Both the position numbers and the translations under genes were made by a program. Source: Streptomyces sp. GSL17-111 (GTDB lineage Bacteria > Actinomycetota > Actinomycetes > Streptomycetales > Streptomycetaceae). Taken from it: a DNA stretch of 64,000 nt. Under the pieces are notes generated by a model. The model saw only the letters and a list, made by a program, of their open reading frames with translations. It did no database searches and had not been told where the DNA came from. Location: the NCBI RefSeq assembly GCF_037911585.1, contig NZ_JBAJNS010000001.1, positions 4,263,501-4,327,500 of the forward strand. The letters run 5' to 3'. Numbering within the stretch: the stretch's first letter is position 1; every line of letters starts with the position of its first letter. This document shows, in pieces, positions 42,601-50,853 of the stretch.

Positions 42601-44527
42601 CGATCGGCGTGACCTGTGCGGAGGGGAGGACCACGTCGTACGGCAGGCACCGGCCGCCCACCGGCAGTTCCCGCACCCCGCACTCCGGGGCCCGCGAGAC
42701 GCCCGGCACCGGGACCGTCGGGTGCGGCCGGAGGCCGCTCGGCACGGGCAGGGGCGACGTGCCGCGCTCGGGGCGGAACGGGTCCACCGAGGTGGCGGGC
42801 AGCGGCCGGACGGGATCGCGCTCCGGCCCCAGCTGACTCCAGCCGAACACCCCCAGCAGGGCGAGCGCGACGACGATGCCGCCCACGTTCACCCGGCGCC
42901 TCACCTCCCGCGCCGGACGGCGTCCGCGCTCCCGCGCCGGGCGCGGGACCCGCAGCCGCGAGACCTCACCGGTACGGGTCAGCGCCACGCCGGTGTTGAC
43001 CCCGCACACCACGAGCAGGAAGCGCAGGCGCGCCGCCGCCGCCCGGTCGGTGACCGCCGCGGCCGCCAACGCGTGGGCCTCCCGGGCCTCCTCGTCGAAG
43101 GGGACCAGCACGCCGGGCGACGCCCAGCGCACACTCCACGCCGCCCGGCCCGCCGTCACCAGCGCCTGCCCCACCAGCACGGCCACCGCCCGCTGCGAGG
43201 AGCCCGGTGCGCCCCACCGGGCCGTGCCCCAGTCCGTCGCCGACAGCGCCCCGGCCAACTCCTCCCCGCGCCCCGCCTCCAGCAGGCCGAGGACGCCGTC
43301 CACCGTCGGGAGCGGTGCCGAGCCGAGGAGTGCCAGCGCCCCGCGCAGGTCCTCCACGGCACCGATGGCCTGCACCTCCACGGCGTCGTCCAGCCACTCC
43401 TCCCACGGCTGCACCACCGCACGGCGGCCCGCCGGAGTCGGCAGCGCACGCCGGACGGCGTCCGACAGTCCGCCCTCCAGAGCACCGCCCTCCAGCAGCA
43501 CCCGGCCCGGACGCGGGTCCGCCACCGCGCCGGGCCCGGCCCCCGGCCGCAGCCGCAGGGCCCGCAGCCGGGCCTGGGTGGGCGGGTGCGAGTCCAGCCG
43601 GGACCGGTCGCGTTCCGGCTGCTCGCGCCGCCACTCCTCCAGCGCCTCGCCGTACTCGGGGTCCGTGAGCATCGCCGTGAACGCCCGCACGGGATCGTCC
43701 GGAACCCGCCCGCGCGCGGCCATCGGGTCCAGAAAACGCTGCCGGAAGTCCGCCCACGCCGCCTCCAGCACGGGAACGGTGGTCAGCGCCGAGGCCATCG
43801 CCGCCGGACCCGCCACGGCGGCGGCCGCCGCGTCCGCCTCGAACTCCTGCCGCCGCCGCACGGCCAGCGAGACGGCGTCGTACAGCCACCCGTAGGCCCC
43901 CAGCACGCGGTACTGAAGCCCGCAGTACATCGCGACCAGCGGGTTGCGGGCCGCCGCCGCCACGATCCCCGACCGGGCCGTGTGCAGTGCCACCGAACCC
44001 CGGTAGACGGTGGCCCCGAACCGTGTGTGCCGCCGCGCGTAGTGCCCGAGCTCGTGGCAGAGCACCGCCCGCACCTCGTCGGCGCGCAACCCGGCCAGCA
44101 GCGGCAGCCCGATCTCCAGCCGCCGTGCGGACACCCGCAGACCGAAGCGCGTGTCCTCGCTGACGGAGGCGCCCACGTCGGGCGTCAGCCGGATCTCCGT
44201 CGGCTCCGGCGCGCCCACCCGCCCGGCGAGCTCGGTCACCGCATCCCACAGCCCCGGTGCCTGGGCGGGGGACAGGCGCACGGTGCCCGGCTCCGGCTCC
44301 GGGGCCCGCCCCCCGGCCAGCAGCCCGCGCACCACCGCCAGCACGCCCGGCAGCCCGAACGCCACCGCGAACAGCGGCATCGGCGACGTCAGCGGACCGG
44401 GACCGTCCACCGTCCACCACACGACCCCGAGCGTGAGAGCGCCGTAGCCGAGCACCAGCAGCCAGGACAGCGCGTAGAAGCCCGTCACCAGGGCCAGTGC
44501 CAGCGCGCCCCGCCACGCCGCCGTCAC
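42578..44527 (-). CDS. M48-family membrane metalloprotease with long C-terminal extension
   Basis: About 649 residues. Two membrane helices at the N-terminus (ALALALVTGFYALSWLLVL and a second at about 45-75) precede the zinc site CHELGHYARRH; the third ligand region is QEFEADAAAA. After the peptidase domain (to about residue 330) comes a 200-residue helical part, then a further membrane helix (GGIVVALALLGVFGWSQLG) and a Pro/Cys-bearing tail. HtpX-class proteases degrade damaged membrane proteins. GTG 44527 overlaps the sigma-factor stop (GTGA), so the two are translated together. Confidence 0.82.
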   Translation of the reverse strand: MTAAWRGALALALVTGFYALSWLLVLGYGALTLGVVWWTVDGPGPLTSPMPLFAVAFGLPGVLAVVRGLLAGGRAPEPEPGTVRLSPAQAPGLWDAVTELAGRVGAPEPTEIRLTPDVGASVSEDTRFGLRVSARRLEIGLPLLAGLRADEVRAVLCHELGHYARRHTRFGATVYRGSVALHTARSGIVAAAARNPLVAMYCGLQYRVLGAYGWLYDAVSLAVRRRQEFEADAAAAAVAGPAAMASALTTVPVLEAAWADFRQRFLDPMAARGRVPDDPVRAFTAMLTDPEYGEALEEWRREQPERDRSRLDSHPPTQARLRALRLRPGAGPGAVADPRPGRVLLEGGALEGGLSDAVRRALPTPAGRRAVVQPWEEWLDDAVEVQAIGAVEDLRGALALLGSAPLPTVDGVLGLLEAGRGEELAGALSATDWGTARWGAPGSSQRAVAVLVGQALVTAGRAAWSVRWASPGVLVPFDEEAREAHALAAAAVTDRAAAARLRFLLVVCGVNTGVALTRTGEVSRLRVPRPARERGRRPAREVRRRVNVGGIVVALALLGVFGWSQLGPERDPVRPLPATSVDPFRPERGTSPLPVPSGLRPHPTVPVPGVSRAPECGVRELPVGGRCLPYDVVLPSAQVTPIVTPPPAP

Positions 44528-45303
44528 TCCGGGCCGCCTCGCCCGTCGCCGCCTTGCCCCGCCCCGGCCGCCAGGGCGTCCCGCACCCGCGCCGCGACGC
44601 GGGGCTCGGCGGCCACGCACCGGCGCAGCCACTCCTCCGCCACCGCCAAGGCCGCACCCACCCGGCCGCGACCGGAGGGCTCGGCCCGCGTGGCCGGACC
44701 CGCCAGCACCACTCGTGGCCCCCGCGTGCCGGAGGCCACCAGCCCGTCCCGGCCGCCGCGCGGTCCGACCGAGGTCCGCTCCCGCAGGTCCAGCATCTTC
44801 TCCAGCCTCCTGCGGGCCTTGAACAGACTCGCCGCGACGCCGCCGCGGCTGAGCCCCAGCTCCTCGGCGACGGCCTCCTGGGACAGGCCGTGCAGACAGT
44901 GCAGCACCAGCACCGTGCGCTGCCTGCGCGGCAGCAGCGCCAGCGCCGCCAGCACGGAGCGGGCCTCCGCCGTCTCCTCCACCCCGGTCGCGGCGGGTGA
45001 CTCCAATCCCGCCGGGCCCGCACCCGCGCTGTGGGTACGGGCGTTGCGCCGCCGCGTCGCCCACAGGCGCTGCCGCACCACGCGGTACACCCAGGCGTCC
45101 GGGGCGTCGTAGCCGCTCAGCCGTTCCCACCGCCGGTACGCCTGCGCGTAGGCCTCCTGCACCGCGTCCTCGGCGTCCTGCCGGTGCCCGCACAACAGCA
45201 GCGCCCGGGCGAACATGCCGGTGAACGTCCTGGTGAAGAACGCCTCGAACGGCTCCGCCCGGCCGCACCGGGAGGTGCCCTCAGCGCTCAACGCGTCGCT
45301 CAT
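44524..45303 (-). CDS. ECF-type (SigE-class) RNA polymerase sigma factor
   Basis: A 259-residue sigma factor. Region 2 spans about residues 20-90 (DAEDAVQEAYAQAYRRW, YDAPDAWVYRVVRQRL) and region 4 about 125-175 (LPRRQRTVLVLHCLHGLSQEAVAEELGLS). The C-terminal 80 residues form an extra, Gly/Arg-rich then helical tail not needed for a minimal sigma. No anti-sigma gene is adjacent; instead an M48 protease gene overlaps its end and a small membrane protein gene overlaps its start. A link between membrane damage, protease and transcription is likely but inferred. Confidence 0.85.
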   Translation of the reverse strand: MSDALSAEGTSRCGRAEPFEAFFTRTFTGMFARALLLCGHRQDAEDAVQEAYAQAYRRWERLSGYDAPDAWVYRVVRQRLWATRRRNARTHSAGAGPAGLESPAATGVEETAEARSVLAALALLPRRQRTVLVLHCLHGLSQEAVAEELGLSRGGVAASLFKARRRLEKMLDLRERTSVGPRGGRDGLVASGTRGPRVVLAGPATRAEPSGRGRVGAALAVAEEWLRRCVAAEPRVAARVRDALAAGAGQGGDGRGGPE

Positions 45304-45496
45304 CGCCGTCCCCTCCTCGGCCGGTACGGACCGCCAGTCTGGCGTCCCGGTACTCCACGGTCACCTCGCGTCCGCGCGAGCGCAGGGCGCGGGAGAAGAC
45401 ACGCTCCCGCTCCCGGACGGCGAGCCAGTGCACCAGGACTCTTACCCCCGCCGCGCCGGCTCCCACCCCCACGGTCACCATCAGCTGTTCCAGCAT
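45281..45496 (-). CDS. Small single-span membrane protein before the sigma factor
   Basis: A 71-residue protein starting MLEQLMVTVG at ATG 45496, with GGAGG 8 nt upstream. Residues 4-26 are hydrophobic enough to span the membrane, then the chain turns basic (RERERVFSRALRSRGREV). It overlaps the sigma-factor start by 23 bp in another frame, so it is translationally coupled. I do not recognise the family. Its size, topology and position make it a candidate regulator or membrane tether for the sigma factor. Confidence 0.6.
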   Translation of the reverse strand: MLEQLMVTVGVGAGAAGVRVLVHWLAVRERERVFSRALRSRGREVTVEYRDARLAVRTGRGGDGDERRVER

Positions 45497-45550
45497 CACC
45501 CAGCCCTCCGATCCGTCGCGTCCTCGCGTCGCGGTCACGTACGTCGTCAC

Positions 45551-45588
45551 CCCGGTAACAGCGAGCGGAGGGCGATCCGTTTACCGGG
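45551..45588. promoter_or_regulatory. Long-spaced dyad in the sigma/winged-helix divergent promoter
   Basis: CCCGGTAA (45551-45558) and TTACCGGG (45581-45588) are exact inverted copies with 22 bp between them. Centre-to-centre distance is 30 bp, about three helical turns, so a dimer or two dimers could sit on one face. The dyad lies between the sigma operon (leftward) and the winged-helix gene (rightward). Confidence 0.5.
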
Positions 45589-45598
45589 CGGCCGAACC

Positions 45599-45823
45599 GT
45601 GAGCGGAGTGGAGGCCAAGCGCGCCCAACTCCTGCGGCACGCCCGCCACAACCCCACGATGGGACGGCTCAGCGCCCTGCTCGTGTGCGCGCCCAGCGCC
45701 GTCACCCATCACTGCGGACTGCTCGAACGGGCCGGCCTCGTCCGGCGGGAGCGCCGCGGGCAGCACGTGCGCGTTCTGCTCACCACCCGCGGCCGCCACC
45801 TGCTCGCCCCGCTCACGGACTGA
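45599..45823 (+). CDS. Minimal winged-helix (ArsR/MarR-like) regulator
   Basis: A 74-residue protein: KRAQLLRHARHNPTMGRLSALLVCAPSAVTHHCGLLERAGL forms the helix-turn-helix and VRRERRGQHVRVLLTTRG the wing. No effector or dimerisation domain is visible, so it may be a truncated member of the family or a single-domain regulator. GTG 45599 is the start with the best purine run; GTG 45608 is close. It ends 5 bp from the end of the convergent ABC exporter gene and faces a long-spaced dyad in its promoter. Confidence 0.55.
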   Translation: MSGVEAKRAQLLRHARHNPTMGRLSALLVCAPSAVTHHCGLLERAGLVRRERRGQHVRVLLTTRGRHLLAPLTD

Positions 45824-45828
45824 AGGCG

Positions 45829-47577
45829 TCAGGCCGCCGAGGTCAGGAACTGCGTGGTGGCCAACTCGGCGTAGAGCGGGTCCGCCGCCAGCAGCTCGCG
45901 GTGCGTGCCCACCGCCCGCACCCGCCCGGCGTCCATGACGACGATCCGCTCGGCGCGGGTGACCGTCGAGAGCCGGTGCGCCACCACGAGCACCGTCGTG
46001 CCGCGCGCCGCGTCCGCCACCGTGTCCCGCAGCGCGGCCTCGTTGACGGCGTCGAGCTGCGACGTCGCCTCGTCGAGCAGCAGCAGCCGGGGCCGACGCA
46101 GGAGGGCGCGGGCGATGGCGACGCGTTGGCGTTCGCCGCCGGACAGCTTCGCCCCCCGGTGGCCGACCAGCGTGTCCAGCCCCTCCGGCAGCCGGTCGAC
46201 GAGGGAGGCGAGCCGCGTCGTCCGCAGCACGTCCCGCAGCTCGGCCTCCGTGGCCTCCGACGCGCCGAACAGCAGGTTCTCCCGCAGCGTGCCCGACAGC
46301 ACCGGCGCGTCCTGCTCCACGTACCCGATCGCCGCGCGCAGCTCCGGCAGGGGCCACTCCCGCACGTCCACACCGTCCAGCAGGATGCGCCCCTTCGACG
46401 GTTCGTAGAACCGCTCGATGAGGGAGAACACGGTCGTCTTGCCCGCTCCGGACGGGCCCACGAACGCCGTCATCCCCTGCGGCGGCACCGTGAAACTCAC
46501 CCCGTGGTGCACCTGCGGCAGGTCGTCGGCGTAGCCGAACCGCACCTCCTCGAACGTCACGGAGGCCGGCCCGGCCGCCGGCACCGGCAGCGGCACGTCC
46601 GCCCGCGGTTCGGCGGGCAGCGCCCGCGTCTCCTCGATCCGGGCGATGGCCGCCGCGCCCACCTGGTACTGCGTGACCGCCCCCACGACCTGCTGGATCG
46701 GCGACATCAGGTAGAACACGTAGAGCAGGAACGCGACGAGCGTCCCCACGTCGATCGCCCCGGTCGCCACCCGGGCCCCGCCGAACGCCAGCACGGTGAT
46801 GAACGCGACCTGCATCGACAGACCGGCCGTGTTCCCGGCGAGCGCGGACCACTTCGCCGCACGGACGCTCTGCCGCCACGACTCCTCGGCCGCCGCGTGC
46901 ACCGCCCGCTCCTCGCGGCCCTCCGCGCCCGAGGCCTTCACCGTGCGCAGCGCGCCCAGCACCCGTTCCAGGGCGGCCCCCATCAGCCCGACCGACTCCT
47001 GGGCCTGCTTGCTGGCCCGGTTGATGCGCGGCACGATCAGGCCGATGACGCATCCCGCACCGACGACCACCGCCAACGTCACGGCCAGCAGCGCCGGATC
47101 GACCAGCCCCATCATCACGAGCGTGGCGACGAGCGTCAGGCCGCCGGTCCCCAGCCCGACCAGGGAGTCCGTCGTCACCTCCCGCAGCAGCGTCGTGTCG
47201 GAGGTGACGCGGGCCATCAGGTCGCCCGGCTCGGTGCGGTCCAGGGCCGCTATGCGCAGCCGCAGCAGGTACGACGTCAGCGCCCGCCGCGCCGCGAGCA
47301 CCACCGACTCCGCCGTGCGTTGGAGGACGTAGCCGCCCAGCGCCCCGATGCCCGCGTTCGCGACGACCAGCACCGACATCAGGAGCAGCGCCCCGCCGAT
47401 CGAGCGGTCGTCGGAGAGGTCGTCGATGAGTCCCTTGGCGACCAGCGGCAGCGCCAGGCCCGTCGCCCCGGTCATCAGCGAGAGCAGGGCACCCAGCAGC
47501 AGGGCCCCGCGATGCGGGCGGACGTACTCCAGCAGCACCCGCCAGGCGGGCCGATCGGACGTGGCGGCAGTGGACAA
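45829..47577 (-). CDS. ABC half-exporter (fused permease-ATPase)
   Basis: A 582-residue exporter: six membrane helices in residues about 20-320, then an NBD with GPSGAGKTT, LSGGERQR and LLLLDEATSQLD, all canonical. It would act as a homodimer, unlike the asymmetric exporter at 6.9 kb. The TMD segment and LSGGERQRVAIARALL are typical of multidrug or lipid exporters; the substrate is unknown. TTG 47577 has GGGGGG about 7 nt upstream; GTG 47610 lacks a ribosome site. The adjacent winged-helix gene may regulate it. Confidence 0.85.
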   Translation of the reverse strand: MSTAATSDRPAWRVLLEYVRPHRGALLLGALLSLMTGATGLALPLVAKGLIDDLSDDRSIGGALLLMSVLVVANAGIGALGGYVLQRTAESVVLAARRALTSYLLRLRIAALDRTEPGDLMARVTSDTTLLREVTTDSLVGLGTGGLTLVATLVMMGLVDPALLAVTLAVVVGAGCVIGLIVPRINRASKQAQESVGLMGAALERVLGALRTVKASGAEGREERAVHAAAEESWRQSVRAAKWSALAGNTAGLSMQVAFITVLAFGGARVATGAIDVGTLVAFLLYVFYLMSPIQQVVGAVTQYQVGAAAIARIEETRALPAEPRADVPLPVPAAGPASVTFEEVRFGYADDLPQVHHGVSFTVPPQGMTAFVGPSGAGKTTVFSLIERFYEPSKGRILLDGVDVREWPLPELRAAIGYVEQDAPVLSGTLRENLLFGASEATEAELRDVLRTTRLASLVDRLPEGLDTLVGHRGAKLSGGERQRVAIARALLRRPRLLLLDEATSQLDAVNEAALRDTVADAARGTTVLVVAHRLSTVTRAERIVVMDAGRVRAVGTHRELLAADPLYAELATTQFLTSAA

Positions 47578-47672
47578 CGTGTTCCCCCCGGCGAGCTGGA
47601 CGCTATGCACCGGATGCTAAGCGCTGCCGCCGACACCCGCCGCACCGTGGTGCGCCCGCGACGAGGCGGCCG

Positions 47673-49499
47673 TCAGGTGCGGGTGGGGGACCAGGCGTCG
47701 GCGTGCAGGCGGGCGGCGTCGGCGGGGCGGGTGTCGTCGAAGACGGGCCGGCCGCCGGACGTCACGCGCAGCCGGTCCACGTGGACGCCCCGGCCCTCGT
47801 AGCCGCCGTCGACCGCGTACGACCAGCGGACGTGCGTCGTGCCCGGGGGCAGGTCGGCGGAGGCGGTGAGCCAGCGGCGTCCGGAGTAGCCGTGGAAGGT
47901 GCCGTCGGTACTCCAGCGGTGGACGTCCGCCGCCTCGCGGGTCCGCAGGGTGAGGGGGACGGGCGCCCAGGAGGTGCCGTCGTCCGTCGAGGCGGCGAAG
48001 GTGCCGACGTCGTAGCGGGGTTCGGTGTCGTACCACAGGTCGAAGGTGGCGCTCGCCCGCCCGGAGTGGGGGCGCAGGGGCGCGGTCAGGTGGGCCGCGT
48101 CGCCGCTCGCGGGGTGGGCGCGCCAGGCCGTGCGGCCGGTCGTCGGGCGGACGGGCACGGCGCGTGCGAAGGCGCGGACGGGACGGCGCCGGTAGACGCT
48201 GTCGGTACCGCGTTCACGGGTGGGGTGGACCCGGTTCGTCAGCAGCACGAACACCATGCGCTGGAGCGGGTCGACGGTGACGCTGGTGCCGGTGTAGCCG
48301 GTGTGTCCGGCGGTCACGGGCGTCGTGAGGGCGTCCATGTAGAAGCGCTGGTCCACCTGCCATCCGAGGCCGCGCGGCGAGGCGCCGATGTCGGCGTTGT
48401 AGTCGGTGAGCACCGCGCGGACGGTGTCCTCGGACAGGACGCGGGTGCGTCCGTAGCGTCCGCCGTCGGCGAGCATCTGGGCGAAGACGGCCATGTCGCG
48501 GGCGGTGGAGAAGAGGCCCGCGTGCCCGGCGACGCCACCGAGCGCCCAGGCGTTCTCATCGTGGACGCTGCCCCGGATCATGCCGCGACCGGTCCAGGGC
48601 TGGCCCTCGGTGGCGGCAACGCGGTCGTGCAGCGCGGGCGGCGGGTTGAACAGCGTGTCGCGCAGCCCGAGGGGGCCGGTGATCCGGTCGGCGACGAGGG
48701 CGTCCAGCGGGGAGCCCGTCACCTCCTCCATCAGCACGGCGAGGGTGATCATGTTGAGGTCCGAGTAGGCGTAGCCGGTCCCCGGCGGGCGTTGCAGGGC
48801 GGAGGTGTAGATGGCCGCCATGCGGGCTGCGTTGTCCGGTTCGTCGGGGTCGTCGGGCAGCTCGTAGAGGTTGAGCCAGGGCACCAGGCCCGAGCGGTGG
48901 ATGAGGAGCTGACGGACGGTGATGGCCGCCTTGGCCGGGTCCGACGCGGCGAAGGGGGGCAGGTAGCGGGCGACGGGGGCGTCGAGGTCGATGACGCCCT
49001 GCTCGGCGAGTTGCGCGGCGACGGTGGAGGTGAAGAGCTTCGTCACGGACGCCATGTCGAAGAGCGTGTCCTTCGCCATGGGCACCCACTGGTCGGGCGG
49101 CAGCTCGACGGGCTCACCGCGCTGCTCGTCCCAGCCGGCGTAGCGCAGGGCGTGGCCCCGCGCCTCGTGGCTGACGATCACGCCGTCCCGCACGGCGATG
49201 AGCGTGCAGCCGGGGAACGACGGGGTCGGCCGCCCCGGGCCGGGCGCCAGGAACGACTCGGCCTCCGCCGCGATGCGTTCGACGTGTTCGGGCAGGAGCC
49301 CGACCTGCCGGGGCGTGCCGTACCGCAGGGGCCGGGAGACGGACGGGAACCGGATGTCGGCGGGGGTGACGGTGGGCGGGGAGCCGAGTGGCCGCGCGGC
49401 CGGGGGCGTGGCGGGCGGGCGGGCGTGCGCGGGCACCGCGCCGAGCGCGCCAGCGGCTCCCGCCGCACCGACGCCGTACAGGAACTGCCTGCGTTTCAT
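47673..49499 (-). CDS. Exported AmiE-like serine hydrolase (beta-lactamase family)
   Basis: A 608-residue protein. A twin-arginine signal peptide (MKRRQFLYGVGAAGAAGAL) is followed by a beta-lactamase/esterase fold: SVTK carries the nucleophile Ser and base Lys, YSDLN the tyrosine, and HTGYTG the third motif. The last 190 residues add a beta-sandwich rich in Asp/Trp. In Bacillus a serine hydrolase of this class (AmiE) removes peptide from muropeptides and is coded beside nagZ and namZ. The same three genes adjoin here, so an N-acetylmuramyl amidase role is likely but unproven. ATG 49499 starts the only signal peptide. Confidence 0.78.
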   Translation of the reverse strand: MKRRQFLYGVGAAGAAGALGAVPAHARPPATPPAARPLGSPPTVTPADIRFPSVSRPLRYGTPRQVGLLPEHVERIAAEAESFLAPGPGRPTPSFPGCTLIAVRDGVIVSHEARGHALRYAGWDEQRGEPVELPPDQWVPMAKDTLFDMASVTKLFTSTVAAQLAEQGVIDLDAPVARYLPPFAASDPAKAAITVRQLLIHRSGLVPWLNLYELPDDPDEPDNAARMAAIYTSALQRPPGTGYAYSDLNMITLAVLMEEVTGSPLDALVADRITGPLGLRDTLFNPPPALHDRVAATEGQPWTGRGMIRGSVHDENAWALGGVAGHAGLFSTARDMAVFAQMLADGGRYGRTRVLSEDTVRAVLTDYNADIGASPRGLGWQVDQRFYMDALTTPVTAGHTGYTGTSVTVDPLQRMVFVLLTNRVHPTRERGTDSVYRRRPVRAFARAVPVRPTTGRTAWRAHPASGDAAHLTAPLRPHSGRASATFDLWYDTEPRYDVGTFAASTDDGTSWAPVPLTLRTREAADVHRWSTDGTFHGYSGRRWLTASADLPPGTTHVRWSYAVDGGYEGRGVHVDRLRVTSGGRPVFDDTRPADAARLHADAWSPTRT

Positions 49500-49537
49500 G
49501 GTCGGATGAGCCTTTCGAAGGGCGCCGGGGCGTGGCG

Positions 49538-50833
49538 TCAGCGGTAGAGGAGGTAGGAGCGGCGCAGTCGGCGGAACGCGCGCAGGTCGTCCTGCCACAG
49601 GGCGGTGACGTCGTCCACGTCGGCGCCCTGCTCGACGGCGAGCCGCACCTCCCTGTTGCCGCTCAGCCTGTCCAGCCAGAAGCTGCCGCCGCCGTCCTGG
49701 TCGCGCCAGCCGTAGGCGGGGAAGAGACGCCGTTGGTCGATGATCAGGGCCAGTGCGGTGCGGATCGGGTCGAACACGTCCGGGTCCGTGACCTGTACCT
49801 CGACGCCGCCGCAGGTCCTTCCCGCCCACTTCGAGAACGTCGGCTTGAAGTACGCCTCGCGGAACGCCGCGCCGGGCAGCGAGCGGGCCGTCAGGGCCTC
49901 CTGCCAGCGGTGGTCGAGGTCCGGGGCGCCGAGGAGGTGGAAGGGCAGCGTCGTACCGCGCCCCTCCGAGAGCGCCGTCGCCTCCAGGTAGCAGGTGCCG
50001 ACGTAGAGCTGGGCGGTGGCGGTGGTGGGCATGTTGGGGGAGGGGGCGACCCAGGGCAGCCCGGTGGCGTCGTACCGGTCGCGCCGCCGCCACCCGGTCA
50101 GCCGTTCGACGTGCAGGTCGGCCCGCCGTCCGCCGGTGGCCTCCGGCACGTACACGTCGTTGAACAGCCCGGCGAGCTCCCCGACCGTCATGCCGTGCTG
50201 CTGGGCGATGGGCTTCAGCCCGACGAACGACGCGTTCTCCGGGTGCAGGACGGGGCCGTGCGCCGCACGGCCGGACAGCGGGTTGGGCCGGTCCAGCACG
50301 ACGAAGCGCAGGCCGAGTGCGGCCGCGGCCTCGATGGCCAGGTACATGGTCCAGATGTAGGTGTAGAAGCGGGCGCCGACGTCCTGGATGTCGAACACCA
50401 CGGTGTCCAGCCGCAGTTCGGTGAACAGCTCGCGGAGGGTGGCGGCGCTGTTGTAGGCGTTGTACACGGGCAGGCCGGTCTTCTCGTCGACGAAGAAGTC
50501 CTCGCCCTGCCCGGCCTGCGAGGTGCCGCGGAAGCCGTGCTCGGGCCCGAGCACGGCGATCAGGTCGACCTGGCCGTCGTCGGTCATGACGTCCACGACG
50601 TGCCGCAGCCCCGCGTCCACGCCCGTGGGGTTGGAGATGACGCCGACGCGCTGCCCGGCCAGCGACGCGTACCCGCTGCGCCGCAGGGCGTCGAACCCGG
50701 TCCGCACCCGGCCCTGCGGACGCTGGCCGGGGGCGGCGGACGGTGTTGCGGCGGCCGGTGTCCCCATGGCACCGGCCGCCACCACGGGGGCGGCCAGGAC
50801 CGCCGACCCCGTGAGCAGACTCCTGCGTCGCAT
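49538..50833 (-). CDS. namZ: Exported exo-beta-N-acetylmuramidase NamZ (DUF1343)
   Basis: A 431-residue protein with a twin-arginine signal (MRRRSLLTGSAVLAAPVVAA). The DUF1343 core is complete: GVISNPTGVDAGLRHVVDVM, AVLGPEHGFRG, VFDIQDVGARFYTYIWTM, VLDRPNPLSG and APSPNMPTTATA. NamZ releases MurNAc from the non-reducing end of glycan strands, complementing NagZ, which takes GlcNAc. ATG 50833 has AAGGAGG 8 nt upstream, better than ATG 50857, which overlaps the nagZ stop. It sits between nagZ and the AmiE-like gene in the same direction. Confidence 0.85.
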   Translation of the reverse strand: MRRRSLLTGSAVLAAPVVAAGAMGTPAAATPSAAPGQRPQGRVRTGFDALRRSGYASLAGQRVGVISNPTGVDAGLRHVVDVMTDDGQVDLIAVLGPEHGFRGTSQAGQGEDFFVDEKTGLPVYNAYNSAATLRELFTELRLDTVVFDIQDVGARFYTYIWTMYLAIEAAAALGLRFVVLDRPNPLSGRAAHGPVLHPENASFVGLKPIAQQHGMTVGELAGLFNDVYVPEATGGRRADLHVERLTGWRRRDRYDATGLPWVAPSPNMPTTATAQLYVGTCYLEATALSEGRGTTLPFHLLGAPDLDHRWQEALTARSLPGAAFREAYFKPTFSKWAGRTCGGVEVQVTDPDVFDPIRTALALIIDQRRLFPAYGWRDQDGGGSFWLDRLSGNREVRLAVEQGADVDDVTALWQDDLRAFRRLRRSYLLYR

Positions 50834-50853
50834 CCCCCGGTCCTCCTTCTCGC

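Noticed and set aside
45215..45598. Longer winged-helix protein beginning at 45215
   Set aside because: The extra 128 residues lie antisense to the sigma and small-membrane-protein genes and look like shadow translation.
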